Positions 21,574-22,149 of a DNA stretch of 22,149 nucleotides are shown one piece after another. The translations under genes and the position numbers were made by a program. The notes below the pieces were generated by a model. That model was not told the origin of the DNA, did no database searches, and saw nothing but the letters and a program-made list of their open reading frames with translations. Origin of the DNA: an uncultured Collinsella sp. (GTDB lineage Bacteria; Actinomycetota; Coriobacteriia; Coriobacteriales; Coriobacteriaceae); the NCBI GenBank assembly GCA_902491345.1, contig CABUHI010000025.1, forward strand, positions 1-22,149, written 5' to 3'. Within the stretch, counting starts at the first letter, position 1. Every line of letters begins with the position of its first letter.

Positions 21574-21867
21574 ATGGAGATGGACGAGTTTGGCGCCGTG
21601 GGCAGATTCGGCAAGTCCCTGAGCGGGGCCGCCGGGCTGACTGTCGTCGTCGAGTTTGAGTCGGGCGGCGAGGGCGGGGCGTTCGAGATGGGTGCCGCTC
21701 CGGAGGGGTCGCCCGAACTCGGGCGACTCGTCTCGTGCGCGCGCGACGAGGCCGACGCTCTGGTGGAGGATGGGGGCGGATGGGCTGCCGTCCGCATCGG
21801 ATTCGGCGACGTGGAGAGCATCGACTGCGAGAGCGGCCGAACCGTGCACGTTGCCGGAGAGGAGTGA
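21574..21867 (+). CDS. Hypothetical acidic protein downstream of DUF2958
   Basis: I do not recognise this 97-residue protein. It is rich in Gly, Glu and Asp, with no membrane segment and a predicted beta-rich pattern (GLTVVVEFES, WAAVRIGFGDVESIDC, TVHVAGEE). GGGAGG precedes the ATG at good spacing, and the gene sits 4 bp after DUF2958, which supports translation. A strong hairpin begins 15 bp after the stop. It is probably accessory cargo of the same element. Confidence 0.6.
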   Translation: MEMDEFGAVGRFGKSLSGAAGLTVVVEFESGGEGGAFEMGAAPEGSPELGRLVSCARDEADALVEDGGGWAAVRIGFGDVESIDCESGRTVHVAGEE

Positions 21868-21881
21868 AGCGCACACAGAGA

Positions 21882-21910
21882 GCGCGGGCATGCCATCGGC
21901 GTGCCCGCGC
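21882..21910 (+). terminator. Hairpin terminator after the DUF2958 operon
   Basis: A 13-bp stem (GCGCGGGCATGCC with one G-U pair) and a 3-base loop are followed by CAGCTTTTCC. It is placed to end the two-gene transcript. Confidence 0.65.
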
Positions 21911-21920
21911 CAGCTTTTCC

Positions 21921-21976
21921 GGGGATGCCTCGCGTCATCCCCGAACCCCTGCGCGCCAAGGGGCGGTGCCCCTTGG
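21921..21976. repeat. Two further hairpins directly after the terminator
   Basis: GGGGATG/CATCCCC (21921-21942, 8-base loop) is followed by CCAAGGGGC/GCCCCTTGG (21956-21976, 3-base loop GGT). With the preceding terminator, three hairpins fall within 95 bp. Such clusters occur around transfer or replication origins of mobile elements, but no nick-site consensus is recognised here. Confidence 0.45.
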
Positions 21977-22022
21977 AACCTTGGCTAAGGTGGCTCGGGG
22001 GACATGGAGGATACCGGAGCGC

Positions 22023-22149
22023 GTGCGTCCGGCGGTATCAACAGAACTCAACCTGATGTTTGACCGCTACGGCCTAGAATTCGGCGGCTTCCGCTACTTC
22101 GTGGCACCGCAAGAAGAGCACTTATACCCAGTGGTCACAGTCTCATCCC
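22023..22149 (+). CDS. Partial reading frame cut by the window end
   Basis: An open frame runs to the last base without a stop. From ATG 22056 it reads MFDRYGLEFGG and continues FRYFVAPQEEHLYPVVTV. The start is uncertain. GTG 22023 has GGAG close by and GGAGG 12 bases upstream; ATG 22056 has no site. The mix of aromatic and charged residues looks protein-like. The family is not recognised, and too little is visible to suggest a function. Confidence 0.4.
   Translation, partial: MRPAVSTELNLMFDRYGLEFGGFRYFVAPQEEHLYPVVTVSS

Noticed and set aside
22004..22063. 20-codon frame with a purine-rich upstream stretch
   Set aside because: Too short and overlapped by a frame that stays open to the window end.

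Overview
The window looks like chromosomal DNA from a GC-rich gut actinobacterium of the class Coriobacteriia, most like Collinsella. This is an inference from GC-rich codon use, the MurT/GatD cell-wall amidation enzyme, anaerobic fermentation genes (iron-dependent alcohol dehydrogenase, glycerol dehydrogenase, multi-cluster ferredoxin) and style of gene content. No marker in the window fixes the species.

Layout. Positions 1-710 are mostly non-coding. They hold a terminator, a ~230-bp element bounded by imperfect inverted repeats, a 101-bp direct repeat that duplicates the 3' end of tRNA-Glu with its terminator, and the intact tRNA-Glu(TTC) on the minus strand. Positions 808-5150 (minus strand) are a likely operon: two TPR-like paralogues, translationally coupled, followed by a single-chain MurT-GatD fusion. 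From 5652 to 8059 lie an iron-containing alcohol dehydrogenase and a glycerol dehydrogenase, each closed by a strong terminator. Then come a REP-like hairpin and a short ORF that keeps only the N-terminal part of a GldA-like protein. Positions 8694-11533 carry a four-cluster ferredoxin protein, the GTPase/ATPase YchF and a DUF1648-like membrane protein. An unidentified gene and an XRE regulator diverge from a perfect 24-bp palindrome (11956-11979). Type I asparaginase (minus) and guaA (plus) diverge from a 268-bp spacer.

Downstream of the guaA terminator the character changes to accessory DNA. An AT-rich spacer leads into a three-gene operon at 15619-20881: a small ribbon-helix-helix protein, a type III DNA methyltransferase (Mod) and a type III restriction helicase-nuclease (Res). 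The mod gene has a run of nine G's at codons 86-89. One G more or one fewer runs into a stop within a few codons, so Mod is very likely phase variable, which would make it a candidate phasevarion. Ahead of the small regulator sits a tandem 8-bp palindromic array, the kind of site that ribbon-helix-helix proteins bind. The last 1.2 kb hold a DUF2958 gene, an acidic hypothetical gene and several strong hairpins, resembling the cargo or edge of a conjugative element, and then a coding frame cut by the window end.

How it fits together: the left two thirds are housekeeping and fermentation genes. The right third looks like a horizontally acquired defence/mobile segment inserted after guaA, with a self-regulated and probably switchable restriction-modification system as its centre.
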